The translations under genes and the position numbers were made by a program. The notes beneath the pieces were generated by a model, which was not told where the DNA came from, did no database searches, and saw only the letters and a program-made list of their open reading frames with translations. Positions 12,023 through 24,533 of a stretch of DNA of 54,329 bases are shown here, one piece after another; position 1 is the first letter of the stretch, and each line of letters begins with the position of its first letter. The stretch covers positions 1-54,329 of the forward strand of contig FMBT01000147.1 of the NCBI GenBank assembly GCA_900095095.1, read 5' to 3'. The stretch comes from Fragilariopsis cylindrus CCMP1102 (taxonomy: Eukaryota; Bacillariophyta; Bacillariophyceae; Bacillariales; Bacillariaceae).

Positions 12023-14547
12023 ATGGCAATACTGATATCAAGAAAGGTACTGCTGGTCGTTGCGTTTCTCAGCAGCCTCGAAAATTTACTGGTAGATGGT
12101 ATTCGTGGTGGTAGTTCTTCACTCCGACGACTTCCATTTGAAAGGGTAAAAGTCTCCCCTAAACGCCATTCCAAATCTTACCAAGAAGAAGAAATTGATG
12201 ATCACTATTACGTAGAAATTGAGGATAGTGAAGACCACTATTACGTTGAAAAAGAAAGTGGTGACTACGTTGAAGTAAAAGGTGGAAAAGCATACTCCGA
12301 CGACTATCACTACGAAGAAGAAGAAGAAATTGACGACTATTACGTAAAAGGTGGAAAAGCCTACTCCGATGACTATCACTACGAAGAAGAAGAAGAAATT
12401 GACGACTATTACTACTCTAAAAGTAGCAAGGGTGGAAAAGCATACCACCATGACGACTATTACTACTCTAAAAGTAAAAGCGAAAAATCACACTACCACA
12501 AAGGTGGAAAGAGTGGAAAGAGCCAGAAAGGAAAACATCATTACTATGATAATGAATATGAAGTAGAATATGATAACTATGATGACGAACATGTTGTTAA
12601 ATACGATGATGTCGAGTACTATGGAGACGACTACTCAAAGAGTAAAGGTACTAAACCGCATTTCCCTGATTTTGAATACATTGAAATCGGGTACAAATCT
12701 AGCAAGCAGGGTAAGATGGGTAAGAGCTCTAAGGGATCTAAGGGTAGATATTACGACGTAAATGACGACAACGAAGATGACTGTGAAGGATCAAAGTCTG
12801 GAAAGAGTGGAAGGCCATGCAGACCAATAAAGCGACCAAGTAAGTTCAGATGTGAAATGTTGAACGTCAGTTTCGTTCGTTCTCCTCTACTATGCACAGA
12901 GAAATATCATCTGATTCATTTATTTCTTCTTCTTCTTTTATTACAGAAGCACCCACCTCTCCTCATGCAGCTCCTCATAAAGGACCAGATAATAAACCAT
13001 GTAAGTTCTATAATCTTCTGACCTACTTTGCTATGACTAATTTGAGTAAAACTAATTTCAAACATTTTGATTATATCCTACTTACTACTCTTTCCACTAC
13101 AGCAATGCGGCCTCCAACCGAAGCAGCACCAACGCTATCACCGGCACCTTTTATGCCTTCATCTACAGGTACTTCTGAGCCCACCATGTTTGGATCATTT
13201 TCTGTGGAAGTTCCTTCCTATGCTCTTGCTTACAAGCTTTTGAATGATGACGAGCCTAAAACCGCAGAATTCAAAGCACTCGAAGATGCTACAAGGATTT
13301 ACTTGTCTGAATATTTCTTCAACGAATTTGATGGAGATGACTTCACTGTGCTCGACCAGTTCATCACTAACATTGTCGCCTTCGATTATAGCAAGGGTAT
13401 GCCAGTTGTGGTAGACTATAAGTCGTATGCTAGATTCTCTGATCTATCAACAATCACGCCAACTCCTGAACAAATGGGCTCTGCGGTAGCTGAGGCTTTT
13501 ACAGGATTGAACATGATTAAGTACGAAGATTTTCTAGGTGATTCACTCTCCTCGAATAATATCTTTGCTGGCTCCACAGTTCAGTACTATCTAGGTGGCG
13601 CTGTACCAGGCAAGACTCGTAATGGGATCGGCGCTACAGGTATTGCAGCTTCTGCGGTAGCATTCACATTGCTACTTGCTGGACTTGTCATCTATAAACG
13701 TAAATCAGATGACAGAGAATCAGTAAAAGAGCTGAATAAGAGTCCTGGTGATATGACTGTTGCTGGTGAAACATTTGCCGGTGAGACATACGACGGTACA
13801 GCATCAGTGTCTGCTGCTTCGTTGGATTATGTACGAAGATACAACGATGAAGAGGATGGCCAAAGGACAGATAATCTTGGATCAATTCCCGAAAATGACG
13901 GTGCTAATTCTATCAAGCCTACGTGGAGCGGCGAAGCTGACGAAGATCGATATGAAAATGTTAGTGGAGGTGTAATTGTTAACAAACACGAAGTGTTTCA
14001 GGGGCGGCAGTATTGCGTCGGCTCCGAGAACTCCCGGCGAAATGATGTTCCAAAATAGAGCGATGTCAACATCGTTTGAAGACGTAGCATTGCAAACTCC
14101 TACCCATGGTAGATTCCAAGACACTATTATGCCAGATCCTTCAACTTCAGAGGATGATGCATCTCAAATGAGCGACTCCGAACTTTCCCAGTTTATGACC
14201 TCAAGACAGGCTAACGATCTAACTTCCGGGAGTAATACGCTAGAGATCAAATCTCTTCTATCGATGGATAGCATGGAAGATAATGCCCCGTCTACCTCAG
14301 GTGGCCTTTTATACGGGACAGCACTTCCAGAAGACTGCGGACAGTAGCTGAAATTGAGGCATTGCTTTCTTCCGACCTCCAAAACGCTGATAGCACTTAC
14401 AACGCAGATAAGCAGACAAACCAAAAACAAAATAAACCTCGAACAGTGGAAGAAATCGAATCACTTCTCACTGCGGATGATGACGACGGCGACACTGTAA
14501 CGGAACTGCCATTTTCAGATTATGATGATGAGAGCATTATTGAATAA
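12023..14547 (+). CDS. Silaffin-like type I membrane protein, paralogue B, longest member
   Basis: Function unknown. Exons: 12023-12839, 12947-13000 (54 bases) and 13103-14547, both introns in phase 1. The signal peptide (ILISRKVLLVVAFLSSL) is followed by GGSSSLRRLPF and then a long Tyr/Asp/Glu-rich region with Lys-Gly/Ser clusters (KGGKAY, SKSSKGGKAY, GGKSGKSQKGK, GSKSGKSGR). A Pro/Thr/Ser linker follows. The pre-membrane domain has ATRIYLSEYFFNEF, MPVVVDYKSYARF, VAEAFTG and NNIFAGST. The TM helix is GATGIAASAVAFTLLLAGLV. The tail carries MTVAGETFAGETY and, across two frame breaks (near 13995 and 14335), both RTVAEIEALL and RTVEEIESLL, then an acidic end. The acidic and basic clusters resemble silica-associated diatom proteins; silica binding is inferred from composition only. 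Confidence 0.82.
12275..12412 (+). repeat. Tandem 69-base coding repeat in paralogue B
   Basis: Two almost identical 69-base units (12275-12343 and 12344-12412) encode a 23-residue unit starting VKGGKAYSDDYHY and ending with a Glu run and IDDYY. A third, partial unit (KGGKAYHHDDYYY) follows. Recent in-frame duplication is likely. Confidence 0.9.
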
Positions 14548-16577
14548 AAAATGAATCAGCTATAAGAGAAAGAAGGTTGCTCTGTATCTTTAAGATCATA
14601 TATATTTGTGGTATATAGTATAATTTACTGTGCATAGTTGTACTAAGACAAGTGAAAAATAATATAAATAAAGTTAACGAACGTAAAATTCATTCCAGCA
14701 TAATATGTTCTAGTAAGTTAGCTGTTATTAGCTTAGTACTTGTGTGACATAAAGCGAGTTGCAGATTTATTATTCTCGCATGGCAGTTATGAGTTGAGTA
14801 AGACACAAATAAACAAACAAGTTTCGTTTTCTTTCTTTGCTTCTTCATTGAGATCCTCTTTCTAGCTACAAGTACACACAGTATACAATTTATCCTGGTA
14901 AGGGTTTGAATTGCAAACTGTTAAAAAGTAGTTTAGATCTCAACCTGCATAGAGCTTATGATAAGTGTTGACATTTCCTAGCAGCTTGAAAGGAAGGAAG
15001 CATCACTCCGCCCATACCACAAGAAACAAAGTTGAATGCCGTAAGAAGAACTATGTAAATTATTTGTGCAGTGGAAAACATAATTGCTCTACACACTTGG
15101 TGGCATCAATGATCTTTTGGAAGAATCTGGACTCATGTGTTTGCCTTTTTCTGGACAAAACCTTGGAAACATGAGACACACAAAATATCAACTCATACTC
15201 AAATCAAACAATCACAACAGAAAGAGGACAAAATCATGTCATCAAATGGCTACGTTGCTCCCACGGCTGAATTTATTGCAGCTCCTGCTGATCAAGTTCT
15301 ATACTTGGTGGTGGTGATATTAAAGGTGAAATCATGACTGGATTTACAACCAGTGGACGGCCCACACAACTTAATGCATCCTCACAAAATGCTGGATCTA
15401 GTAAATTACTACACGTAGTATCAAATTTGAAGATTGCAATGTTGAACCTCCCAATTGATGTCCATAAAAAAAAGCAATTGGCTGTAAGCTTATGTTGCCA
15501 AGAACAATGCTAAATCTTGTAATTGTACGGCCTACACGTATAACCAATACATACAAGAAAAATCAATCCCAATTCCAATGATCTAAACCTTATTATTTCT
15601 CTTCTGTTGAATACATTGTAACATCTCATACCACATAATCTCAAAGTCTCAATACAGCAATTACAAATCGGAATGAGGCGGCGGATGAGGTTACAACAGT
15701 AGTGTATGCTTTAAATCCAATGATGTACAGTGTTGTTGTTGTACTTGTCATCGAGGCCTTGTAATGTTTGGCATACTGTAGGTAAGTAGGACAACATATT
15801 TGTATGAAAACAATCCAAAAATAACGCTATGTATCATGTCAGATATGAAGTGATTGTCTTTGGTATTGATACAATAAAGCTACTAGAGAAACACATAATA
15901 TTTTCAAGGTTATTTTTGAGAAAGAGAAATCTCCAGTCTTTTTTGCTGAAAGGTATTGATAGGGGGTCCCAAAGTGTTAATAACATCACCTTTTTATATA
16001 CAGTGAAGCTTTTGCAAATAATGAAAGGTATAACATCTTGACTCTTGACACATTCTATCAGAGACTTCCCCTACCTGTGCAAATTGCTGCTATATTTTAT
16101 GCTTTAATGTTATGTACGTATACATTTGCTTGTTTTTTTTCATTGTTGACTACTATCATCATCCAACCAGTGCCTCAAATTGATGACTCGCCCTCAACCA
16201 GTGGCGATACTACCTTCATCTGAACATCATCTACTGTACTGTATTCACCTGTCTTGAGAAGTAACAATACAAAGAATGTGTCGACAACATTCTGTACGAT
16301 TGTACGACTCGAGACGTGGAAAACGAGTCGTTTATACGAATGAAAACGAATCATCATCAAATTTATCTGCCGGCGAAGCAAAATTCGTTAAACTACTCAT
16401 TTTTTGCATAAAAACGATTCGATTCCTTCATTTTTTACTCAACGAAAAACACACATTCTACACACATAGTATCTCCGGCACATCATTTCCTCGACTTTCG
16501 ATAGCCAAAGCCCCATACGGTACGATTGATTATATACTGACATTCAAACAGCCAATTCCAAGAAGCCAAATATCATC
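14548..16577. other. Intergenic between paralogues B and C
   Basis: About 2 kb with no recognisable gene. ORFs of 60-77 codons (14965-15337, 15829-16041, 16038-16223) overlap each other and show no conserved motif. Confidence 0.6.
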
Positions 16578-18372
16578 ATGAAATCAATGAGAATAATATT
16601 CTCTAACCTACTCTTGATGGCAGTGGTAATTTTTTGTGTCGATGCTGTCGAGAATGAATACAACGAACTGCCTACTGCTTTTGGACACGATACCACAAAC
16701 AACATCGTCGACGAAATAACGCCCACCTGCCTAAATTTTCCCAAAAGGAGGAAAGGAAGGGGAAAGGCATCGGTACACCTGCTACTATTCACAACGAAGG
16801 CTATGACGAAGACTATGACATTGGAAAGGGGAAAGGTGGGGGAAGTTATTACTATGCAAAGTCTGCAAAGAAGGATTTTAAGAAGGAAAAGAGCGGAAAG
16901 AGCGGCAAAAGATGACAAGAAATCAAAAAAGGATGCGAAAGATAAGAAAGGGCATTATAAACCGTATCCTAAACCTACATCAAAACCAGTTCTAAGGCCA
17001 ACGAAAAAACCTTCAGTTCACCCTCCTATACAGGTTCCAAGTTCATCAAACGATTGGGACAGCCAAAGTGAGGATATGCTCCCATCTACTGGAAGTAGTG
17101 AGGATTGCCCACGTAAGTACAATTTTGAGGAATCGAAAATTCTAACCTTTATGTATCAAGTATGGATCATTTGTTTCTCTTACCAATCACAATTATCAGC
17201 TGCCCGTCCTCCTATTTTGATCCACCTACTCCAATCTACGGCCAACGAGTGCTCCTACTCCAACTGATGGCAACGAAAATAATGCCTATAGGTCGATAAA
17301 GCTTCAGCTTTATGCTATTGATTACACGCTATCGCAAACCGATAGAACGCCTATAAATTAGACTTTCTGGAACTCCAGACGGTCACTGCATCATACTTTA
17401 AAGATTACATGATAAAGGCTTATGAAGTTTCGACTCAAGCAACACTTGTTGACTTCACTACTGTATTTGTCACAGCGCATTTCACGTAAGTAGGGAAGAC
17501 CTAAAAACTCGTGTTCAGCCTTTAACTTCAATCCTCTATCCTAAAGAGACAGAGAAGTGCGATAAGAACAGAAACCAAAATCAAAATACTTTTTTTCTTT
17601 TTCTTCTCCTTTCTTATTTCTGACCGCCAAGTTTTTCTTCTCTTGTTTTGATCTGACAAAAATCGAACGCTATAGGCCCGGATATCCAGTACACGTCCAG
17701 TACAACTCGACAGCATATTTCAGCGCAGATTCAATTAATATTCCTACGTCGAAAACTCTATCTATTGTTCTTGAAAAATCCCTGGACGATCCTCAACTTT
17801 ACATTAATGAGCTGAAGGACCAACTGAGTGAAGTGAATCCTTTTTCAACTACAACCAACGCCATCATTACTGATCCTGAGGATACACCAGTGACTCGGAG
17901 CATTACTTCTCAAACTACTAGAAGTATAATTGGAATTGCTAGTGCCGCCGCTACCTTCACCCTAACGTTGTTTGTTGCAATCCTTCTCTGTCGTCGACGA
18001 AATCCTACTGACGATAATAGTTTCAACAAGAAAATAGAAGGAGACGCAACCGTTTCGGGAGAGACATTTGTTAGCGAAACTCAACATAGTAGTATACAAG
18101 GAAGTAGTTTATCAACTTGTTCGTCAAAAAGCTCAATATTTTCCTTGAAAAGTTCAAGTGCAAATCGAACGAATCAAACTAGGGATAATTATTCTACTGT
18201 GAGATCCACAGCAGTTGAGCGACCAAGGAAGATTGACACACGAAGGAGGCAGTCTAGACAAACGAAAATGTTGAAAGATCTACATGAGATCAGCACTGTC
18301 TATAAAAAAAGACCCAGGACAGTTGAAGAAATCGAAGAACTTCTTACGATAGGGGATGGGGATATCATATAA
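16578..18372 (+). CDS. Silaffin-like type I membrane protein, paralogue C, heavily frame broken
   Basis: Starts with a signal peptide (IFSNLLLMAVVIFCVDA). After a frame break near 16745 the family reading is NEGYDEDYDIGKGKGGG and KKEKSGKSGK, then, in a further frame, KSKKDAKDKKGHYKPYP and a Pro/Lys linker. Introns: 17113-17199 (phase 1) and 17486-17675 (phase 2). The pre-membrane domain is split by the second intron: LQTVTASYFKDYMIKAY, VHVQYNSTAYF and SEVNPFSTTT. In-frame stops near 17267 and 17361 need one-base shifts. The final exon is intact: TM helix (IIGIASAAATFTLTLFVAIL), tail motif ATVSGETFVSET and RTVEEIEELLTIGDGDII at the C-terminus. It has the most breaks of the four and an extra intron inside the domain, so a decaying copy is possible. 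Confidence 0.72.
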
Positions 18373-19876
18373 TGATTACGACTTAGATGGGGATAATAGA
18401 AACTTAACTTAGATGCTAGTATCAAAATTCTAATCATGCTGTATATGTTAATTTTCCACTCATTAATAGTGGAAGATAACAATGTTCAAAGTGCGTCAGT
18501 TTTATTTAGTGCCCAGAAGGATTTTATGTAATTCACCTCTCCTCTATCTATAGTTCTTAGAAGATGACAAAATATGTGAAAGGGAAAATGAATTTCTTTT
18601 TAGAAGCATTATAAAATCACCTCAATATATATTGAAGAAGTGAGTGTATGTTGATATTCCTTTGGTATGGTGACAGAAGACCAAGATGCTACTGGTAGGT
18701 TCAAACATTGTGTTTAAGAATGATATCAGTCACCACAAAGCAAGTCAAAGACAAAGAAATGAAATATTCTAGATAGAAGGACAAAGAAAAAAGACAATGC
18801 TAGAGCAAGCAGTAGCTGCCAATGATGTAGTACGATATTCTATGGAATTTATCACAAAAATTGGTAGGCAGTAACTACCAAAAACTAAGAAAACAAGAGG
18901 GTGCTGCGACCAAGGTAGATACACATCTCACACATAGTATGCTAAACGAGACCTGTGCTTTTACACAGGAAGTGATAGACACTCATCACTCTAGTAGAAA
19001 AATACACACATTCAACACAAAAGTAGCAGTGTACAGTAAACTTAGTTAAATATGAATGCTACTACTTACCTATAGTCTCAATAATATTCTACCTTCTTGG
19101 TTAGAATTGAGGATCCCCATGCATATTGATTGAGTCAGTTTTGTGCTGTTTGGTGTATGTAGGGTACACAGCAACTTGATGAGGTGGAAAACATCTCCTG
19201 TGTGGAAAATATCACCCTGATATTGGATGCAGCTAACTTCTAATGCTGTCATCTCTACCTGTAAACAATATCTTTGCTTTTTTCCTATAGTACGGTAGTA
19301 CATAATATATTATTATCTGTATCAGACTACTAGATTAAATTTTATTACTGAGTACAGTTGTAAGCTTAATTAATACTGAAGTAGTCTCAACATAAAGCAC
19401 TGTACGCAGTTCTACTAGTCGAATGAGTCGACAATCCTGCTTCTTGCTCGCGCGCGCTTCTTGCACGACAAAAAGCAATTTGATCGAAAGGATAATAAAA
19501 TTGCATGCCGTTGAATCTAACAAATTTGAATTTATGAAGGAGTGAAGACTCAAATCGGGAGTTGAGTCAAACTGTGATTCGTTAGGCACGAGCTAAACAT
19601 CTAAATGCGATTAGAAATTAACAAAAATGTCGAACTTTGTTTAGTGCCGATAATAGTTTACTCTTTCATTTGTCTTGCCGGATGACTGAACGCAAGTTTC
19701 ACTTTTATTTTCGGTTCTCGGCGTCACATTTTGCTGATACACACCAAATAAATAAGTAATACCGTTTTACAACTATCCCTCACAAAATAAATTGGCCAAT
19801 ATCTGAAAAAAGAGACCGTTACAAAAACAAACACCATCTACTTTAAACTACAAAAGCAAGAAAAGGAAAAACAACC
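18373..19876. other. Intergenic between paralogues C and D
   Basis: No gene recognised. AT-rich with scattered 60-84-codon ORFs that share nothing with known families. The bases just before 19877 are A/C-rich, like the leader of A. Confidence 0.6.
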
Positions 19877-21292
19877 ATGATGAATTTTAAGAATCTTATC
19901 CTCTTTATTTCAGCATTGCTTCTGCTTTGCGGTATCGTTGTTGCTGAACGAGGGAGCTCTCTATCACAACGAAGACGTGCCTCCATAGGTGATAGACCAG
20001 TTCCATCATCCTCAGGTGATGGCGACGACAACTATTCACATGACGACTATGACGATGATAGCGCCGGCAAAGGGAAGAGTATGAAGAGTGAAAAATCGTA
20101 CGGCGGAAAAGGTACGGTTGGGGTCGAGGTTGAGATCGAGGTTGGTGGAGAGGTTGGAAAAGGTATGAAAAGTGGCAAATCAGACAAATTCGGTGGCTTT
20201 TACAAATTGGCAAAGGAGACAGCATGTTTATGTCCATGGACATGGAACTACCCGATGGTAAAGGAACAAAGATGGGGAAATCCGCTAAGAGCGATAAGCA
20301 TAAGAGCGAAAAGAATGATAAGCAATCAAAAAAGAATTCGAAATCAAATGGTAAGTCAGTCTTTATTTCGTAATCGTAACCGTGTGCTGGTGCTTTGATG
20401 TTACATCATACCTCACAATAGAAACTCACTCACACATTGCATCCTCTCATCTATCTATTTTTCAGGAAAACTGACTTTGAAACCAAACATGCAGCCCTCT
20501 CCCGGCCCATACACAACATCCCCCACTTCGATAGACTCAATCTCAAGTAGATCTTCACCATTTGCTATTACTTACTCGCCATCGACTAATACTCCAACAT
20601 CTGAAAATTACGCACAACTCACTGGAGCAACTCAAAAATACTTGGAAGATTTCATGATGGAATTTTTCGATAAGACTGCGCTCACTGATCTGGATAATTT
20701 CTTGACGATTAGGGTCCGCGAAGCATTCATCGAGGGAGAGCCTGTCCTAGTTACGTACGAATCAAATGGTCTCTTCAACCCTGATTCTATTTTCATCCCT
20801 GTTACACGAGAAATCGACAATTTGATCGCAGATGCACTTGGATCAGAAGACTACCTGGCATTGATCCAGTCCCTACCAAGATCCAATCCTTTCCGTGGAA
20901 CCGAAACGACTACATTATCCACAGTGGACGAGGTAACGACACCAAGTTCGCGCACAGGTAACGGCGGTGGTAGCTCGTCGTACGCAGGCGCTGGTATTGC
21001 AGCTGCGGCAGCGGGATTTGTTGTACTCGCAGCCAGTCTAGCAGTGCTTAAAAGTAGAAGAGGGGGTCTCGACGACGAAAACGAATCGTTCTCACCTCAA
21101 AAGTTGTCCTCAGAAGACTCAACAATCGCTGGTGAAACTTGTAATATGTCGATGGACGACTCGTCCGGACACTTTCAAACTTGGAGAACAACGAGAACGT
21201 ATAACGACACACCCGAACACGAATTTGAAGATGAACCTCTCGATAGTGACGACGAATGTGAAAAAATGACCGCACCTGCATCTCTATCATAG
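19877..21292 (+). CDS. Silaffin-like type I membrane protein, paralogue D
   Basis: Function unknown. Exon 1 (19877-20350): signal peptide (LILFISALLLLCGIVVA), then ERGSSLSQRRR, an Asp/His stretch (YSHDDYDDDSAGKGK) and Lys/Ser clusters (KSMKSEKSYGGK, GMKSGKSDK). After a one-base break near 20215 come a Met/Asp patch (DSMFMSMDMELPDGKG) and a Lys/Ser-rich end. A phase-1 intron (20351-20465) is followed by exon 2: Pro/Thr/Ser linker, LTGATQKYLEDFMMEFF, EPVLVTYESNGLF, and SNPFRGT closing the pre-membrane domain. Then a TM helix (AGIAAAAAGFVVLAASLAVL), the tail motif STIAGETC and an acidic end. Unlike B and C the tail lacks the RTVxEIExLL motif. Same exon plan as A, best preserved after B. Confidence 0.82.
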
Positions 21293-22360
21293 TATAGCAG
21301 TATTCATCCATATATACATATATTATATCCATGTACAATAGAAATATAAAGTCGCAAATGTAATGTTCGATATGATACGTTTACATAATCATGATATAAA
21401 TGGCTGGCTAGCTTGAAGTTAATCGTCAACTAATAACATTATAAAGCAAATACATTTAACTGAAATTCAATCAACGAGAAACATTACATATATATGCATT
21501 AGACCATATCGAAAGCCCACATATAGAAGGTCTGCCATTGCTCTCCTTTAATTAGTATATAAAAACTATTTTCACTCCATAGACAAATAACAGGGGCTGC
21601 CATCATCGATCGTACAGTACAATTTGTGCACCTCCTATATCAGTATAATCAAAATCACGTCAAACATACCATTGGCAATGCTCTACTAATACCACACTAA
21701 ATAACAAATTAACAAGAGACACTAGTGAGGGCGCATACTACAGTATAATGCATGCATAGAGGCTGTGTCATGTGACTTATAAAGTATTGATACTACCGTA
21801 CTAGTTTGCTTTAGAATGATCTCATTCTGTGTATTGTGTGTCTACACTACTCTAGTAGTCCAACGCAAAGATTCGGCGTACTTCAACTTACTTTGCGCTG
21901 TCTGCGAGAAGCAATGTAACGGAAGTTGCAAGCAGGTCCGATGATGGTTATTATCAGCCCAAACAGCATGCAGTAATGGCATGGTGTTGTGTTGATAGAG
22001 GAGAGACTTATGTGTGCCCTTTTTCAATTACCTTTTCCTTGATAGCAGCCTTCGCCAACCGGCCACCACCAGTGCTAGACGATTAAACAGTACCAACCAT
22101 GTTATTAAAGGTCGCTCGCTTTTGTGTCACGGAACAACAGGGGAAAGAAACACCCAGAACTATGGAAGGACGTAAATCACACGAAACGCACCTTGGACAT
22201 GTATACGACTACCGTATTGAGTTAAGAGAATAGTAGTATTATTTTAATGTCTAATGTACTTTCAAATTTATAGAATAGTTTAAGTTATGTTTTTTTTAGG
22301 GAACTAAACATTTTCTATAAAAAATACATTGCGTTCTCGTAGTAAATACATCCTAAAGTA
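21293..22360. other. Intergenic; possible dispersed repeat fragment
   Basis: Around 21620-21700 are stretches similar to the dispersed repeat (GTGCACCTCCTATA and CACGTCAAACATACCATTGG), in a different order from the copies at 8.2 and 29.9 kb. No gene recognised. Confidence 0.5.
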
Positions 22361-23235
22361 CTAATTTGCTTCCTGTTTTTGAGCTGTGACTAAAAATGCC
22401 TTCTTTGAAAGCGAAAATAGTTGTGTTCCGCCACGAATTCTATTCTTCCTGGGTGTTTTGTCCTTCTTTTCTTCCAACTCAGTCTTGACAATGCACGTCT
22501 CCTCCTTTACCAATCCTTCGCCACCCGACTTGTCGCTATCGGGAATAGGGTTCTTCTTGGGTTTCTTCTTGGGTTTGTCATCGTTGTCGTTACTTTTCTT
22601 GGTCAAGAGCTCTCGGCCTTGCGTTTCAATTCCTCTCTGGTAACATTTCCGACCATTTCCACGAGTCCCATTTTCTTCAGCGCATTGAAACCATAAAAGA
22701 AAGAATGAGCGTCGGGATTAGTTCCGAGCTTTGATGCAAGCTCGAGACGGGTCCAAGAGGCTCGGCTGTCGTCCTCCAGGAGCAAATCAAAAATTTCCTT
22801 CCCTTTGTGCTTCTTTCTCCCCTTGTCGACGTCTCGGATTAGCTTTGTTCGAATCTTTTCATGAAGTTCCTCGTTGCTTGACGGGGTCATGAACTCTGCG
22901 AGCTCTTCATCGCTGGCAAAAGACGAAGCCAAGACCATACCTTCCTCCGAAAGACAAAATGTTTTCTTTTCTGATCCAGGAACGATGAAGTTGTTGGTTT
23001 TCAGGTGCTTCCATGCTTCACATTGCCACGCCTTGGTCTTCTCACCGACTTCCATTTCGCGGGATAGTTCCTGATACGTTGGAAAAATTCCATTGTGATG
23101 ATAATGCAAGAGCTTGAGAAGAGCTTTCTTGTGGAGCGGCTTGATCTCAAAGGTTAGAGAGGGTATCATTTTCTTTACCTCTGATGTTTTTTCGGAGTGT
23201 TTGGTTGCCTCCTTGTTGGACTTTGCTACTTCCAT
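22361..23235 (-). CDS. Winged-helix-like protein, unknown function
   Basis: Read from the ATG at 23235. 210 codons in one frame, then a one-base break near 22606 into a frame that adds a Lys/Glu-rich tail (about 290 residues in total). Two segments look like small helical DNA- or RNA-binding folds: LHKKALLKLLHYHHNGIF with WQCEAWKHLKTNNFIVPG, and WTRLELASKLGTNPDAHSFF with LKKMGLVEMVGNVTREEL. The pattern of helix, helix, then a hydrophobic strand suggests two winged-helix units; this is inference from pattern only. The C-terminal KPKKKPKKNPIP tract could be a nuclear signal. I do not recognise a named family. Single exon, no neighbour of related function. Confidence 0.6.
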
Positions 23236-24499
23236 GGTTGCCGTCTTGATTATTTTTCTTTAAATTAATATCTTGATACTTCCACTCGAAAGAATTATTT
23301 TTTGTAATGATTCAGGGTAAGAAGAACTCAAATTTCTTAAAACATACACAATCACATCGCAATATATTTATTCTCGTAGATTTCATTGTTCTGGTGCCAA
23401 CTATCGACTGGAGGAACGGAGTTTTCCACGAAAAGGTGACCGTGTCAATCCGATACAGTTCCCCCACGATCCTCTAAACAAAACAACATCAAAATTCAAT
23501 TTCATCATGAATTTCTTGGGATTCTAAAATACCGGTGTGTCTACTCCTCTCTTACATTTTATTATGGATCGTGAAACTCATCGTTGATGTAGTTGACCTA
23601 CAGGCAACACACATTAATTTTCAATTTGGGGTTTTCGTGAGAACTAGTGTTTTTAATTAACTATTTTTAAATCCAAAAAAGTGTAACTGGTTATAATTAA
23701 CAATCCCCCAAAAATTAGCATAGAAAAAACTAAATCATGCCCAAATTTTACTTTATTTGTTAGTGTAGTATATAATAACTAGAAATTAAAGGGTTACTAA
23801 CTACGTACTTTTTTTTTGCACAAAAGTCTTGGTGTTTTTATTGACTAAAAAGCCTGAATAAGTTAAAGTGTGTTCAAAAACATGTAAAGTTGAAGTGTTT
23901 TGCCTGTACTGTACTTCTCCTTTTGTTTAATACATCTATGGTAGTACAGTAGCGATAACATTCATCGTTATCCAGTTGTGGCTTCTTCGTATGTAGTTGC
24001 GTAAATACTAAATATGCAAATACATAATACTAAATATAGTTACTGTACCTCCTCTAATAGTATCTCTACTATCAATGAAAGGTGCCCATATAACAATGCA
24101 TTTTGAACATGCAGCTTGATAAGGGATTTTAAACTGTAATACTGTGTTACAAGTCCCCTTGCCTCATATATATACACCATGCAGTAAGTAATTGACAGTG
24201 ATGCCCACCCCCCTGACAGTAATTAGTTAGCTAGCTAGCTAGCTAGTACTCAGTTAGTGGCATAGCAGCAAACACAGCTGCCGATTACAGTCGTGCTAAA
24301 GTGAATCAGCCTACTGTAGTATGCCAGCTACAGCTAGAATCATCCACTGGAAATTCTTGAAAGACATGGTAATTACATGGCAATTGCCAATGCCGGTATA
24401 TACATACCACTAAAATCACGCCATCATTGTGTGTGCTAAATAGTCCTCCTACCCCTACTAACTACTACCATATTATCTATAATATCTTGATCTAGATCT

Positions 24500-24533
<34 letters not shown>

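Noticed and set aside
12119-12451. 110-codon ORF on the minus strand with Val/Phe-rich hydrophobic runs
   Set aside because: It is the complement of the acidic repeat of paralogue B; composition is explained by the GAA/GAC codons on the other strand.
14965-16223. Cluster of 60-77-codon ORFs between paralogues B and C
   Set aside because: Overlapping frames with no conserved motif; no sign of splicing or family domain.
11000-19175. Similarity between TTTGTGCTGTTGGATATATG near 11007 and a stretch near 19140
   Set aside because: About 28 bases at roughly 80 percent identity; too short to call a repeat.
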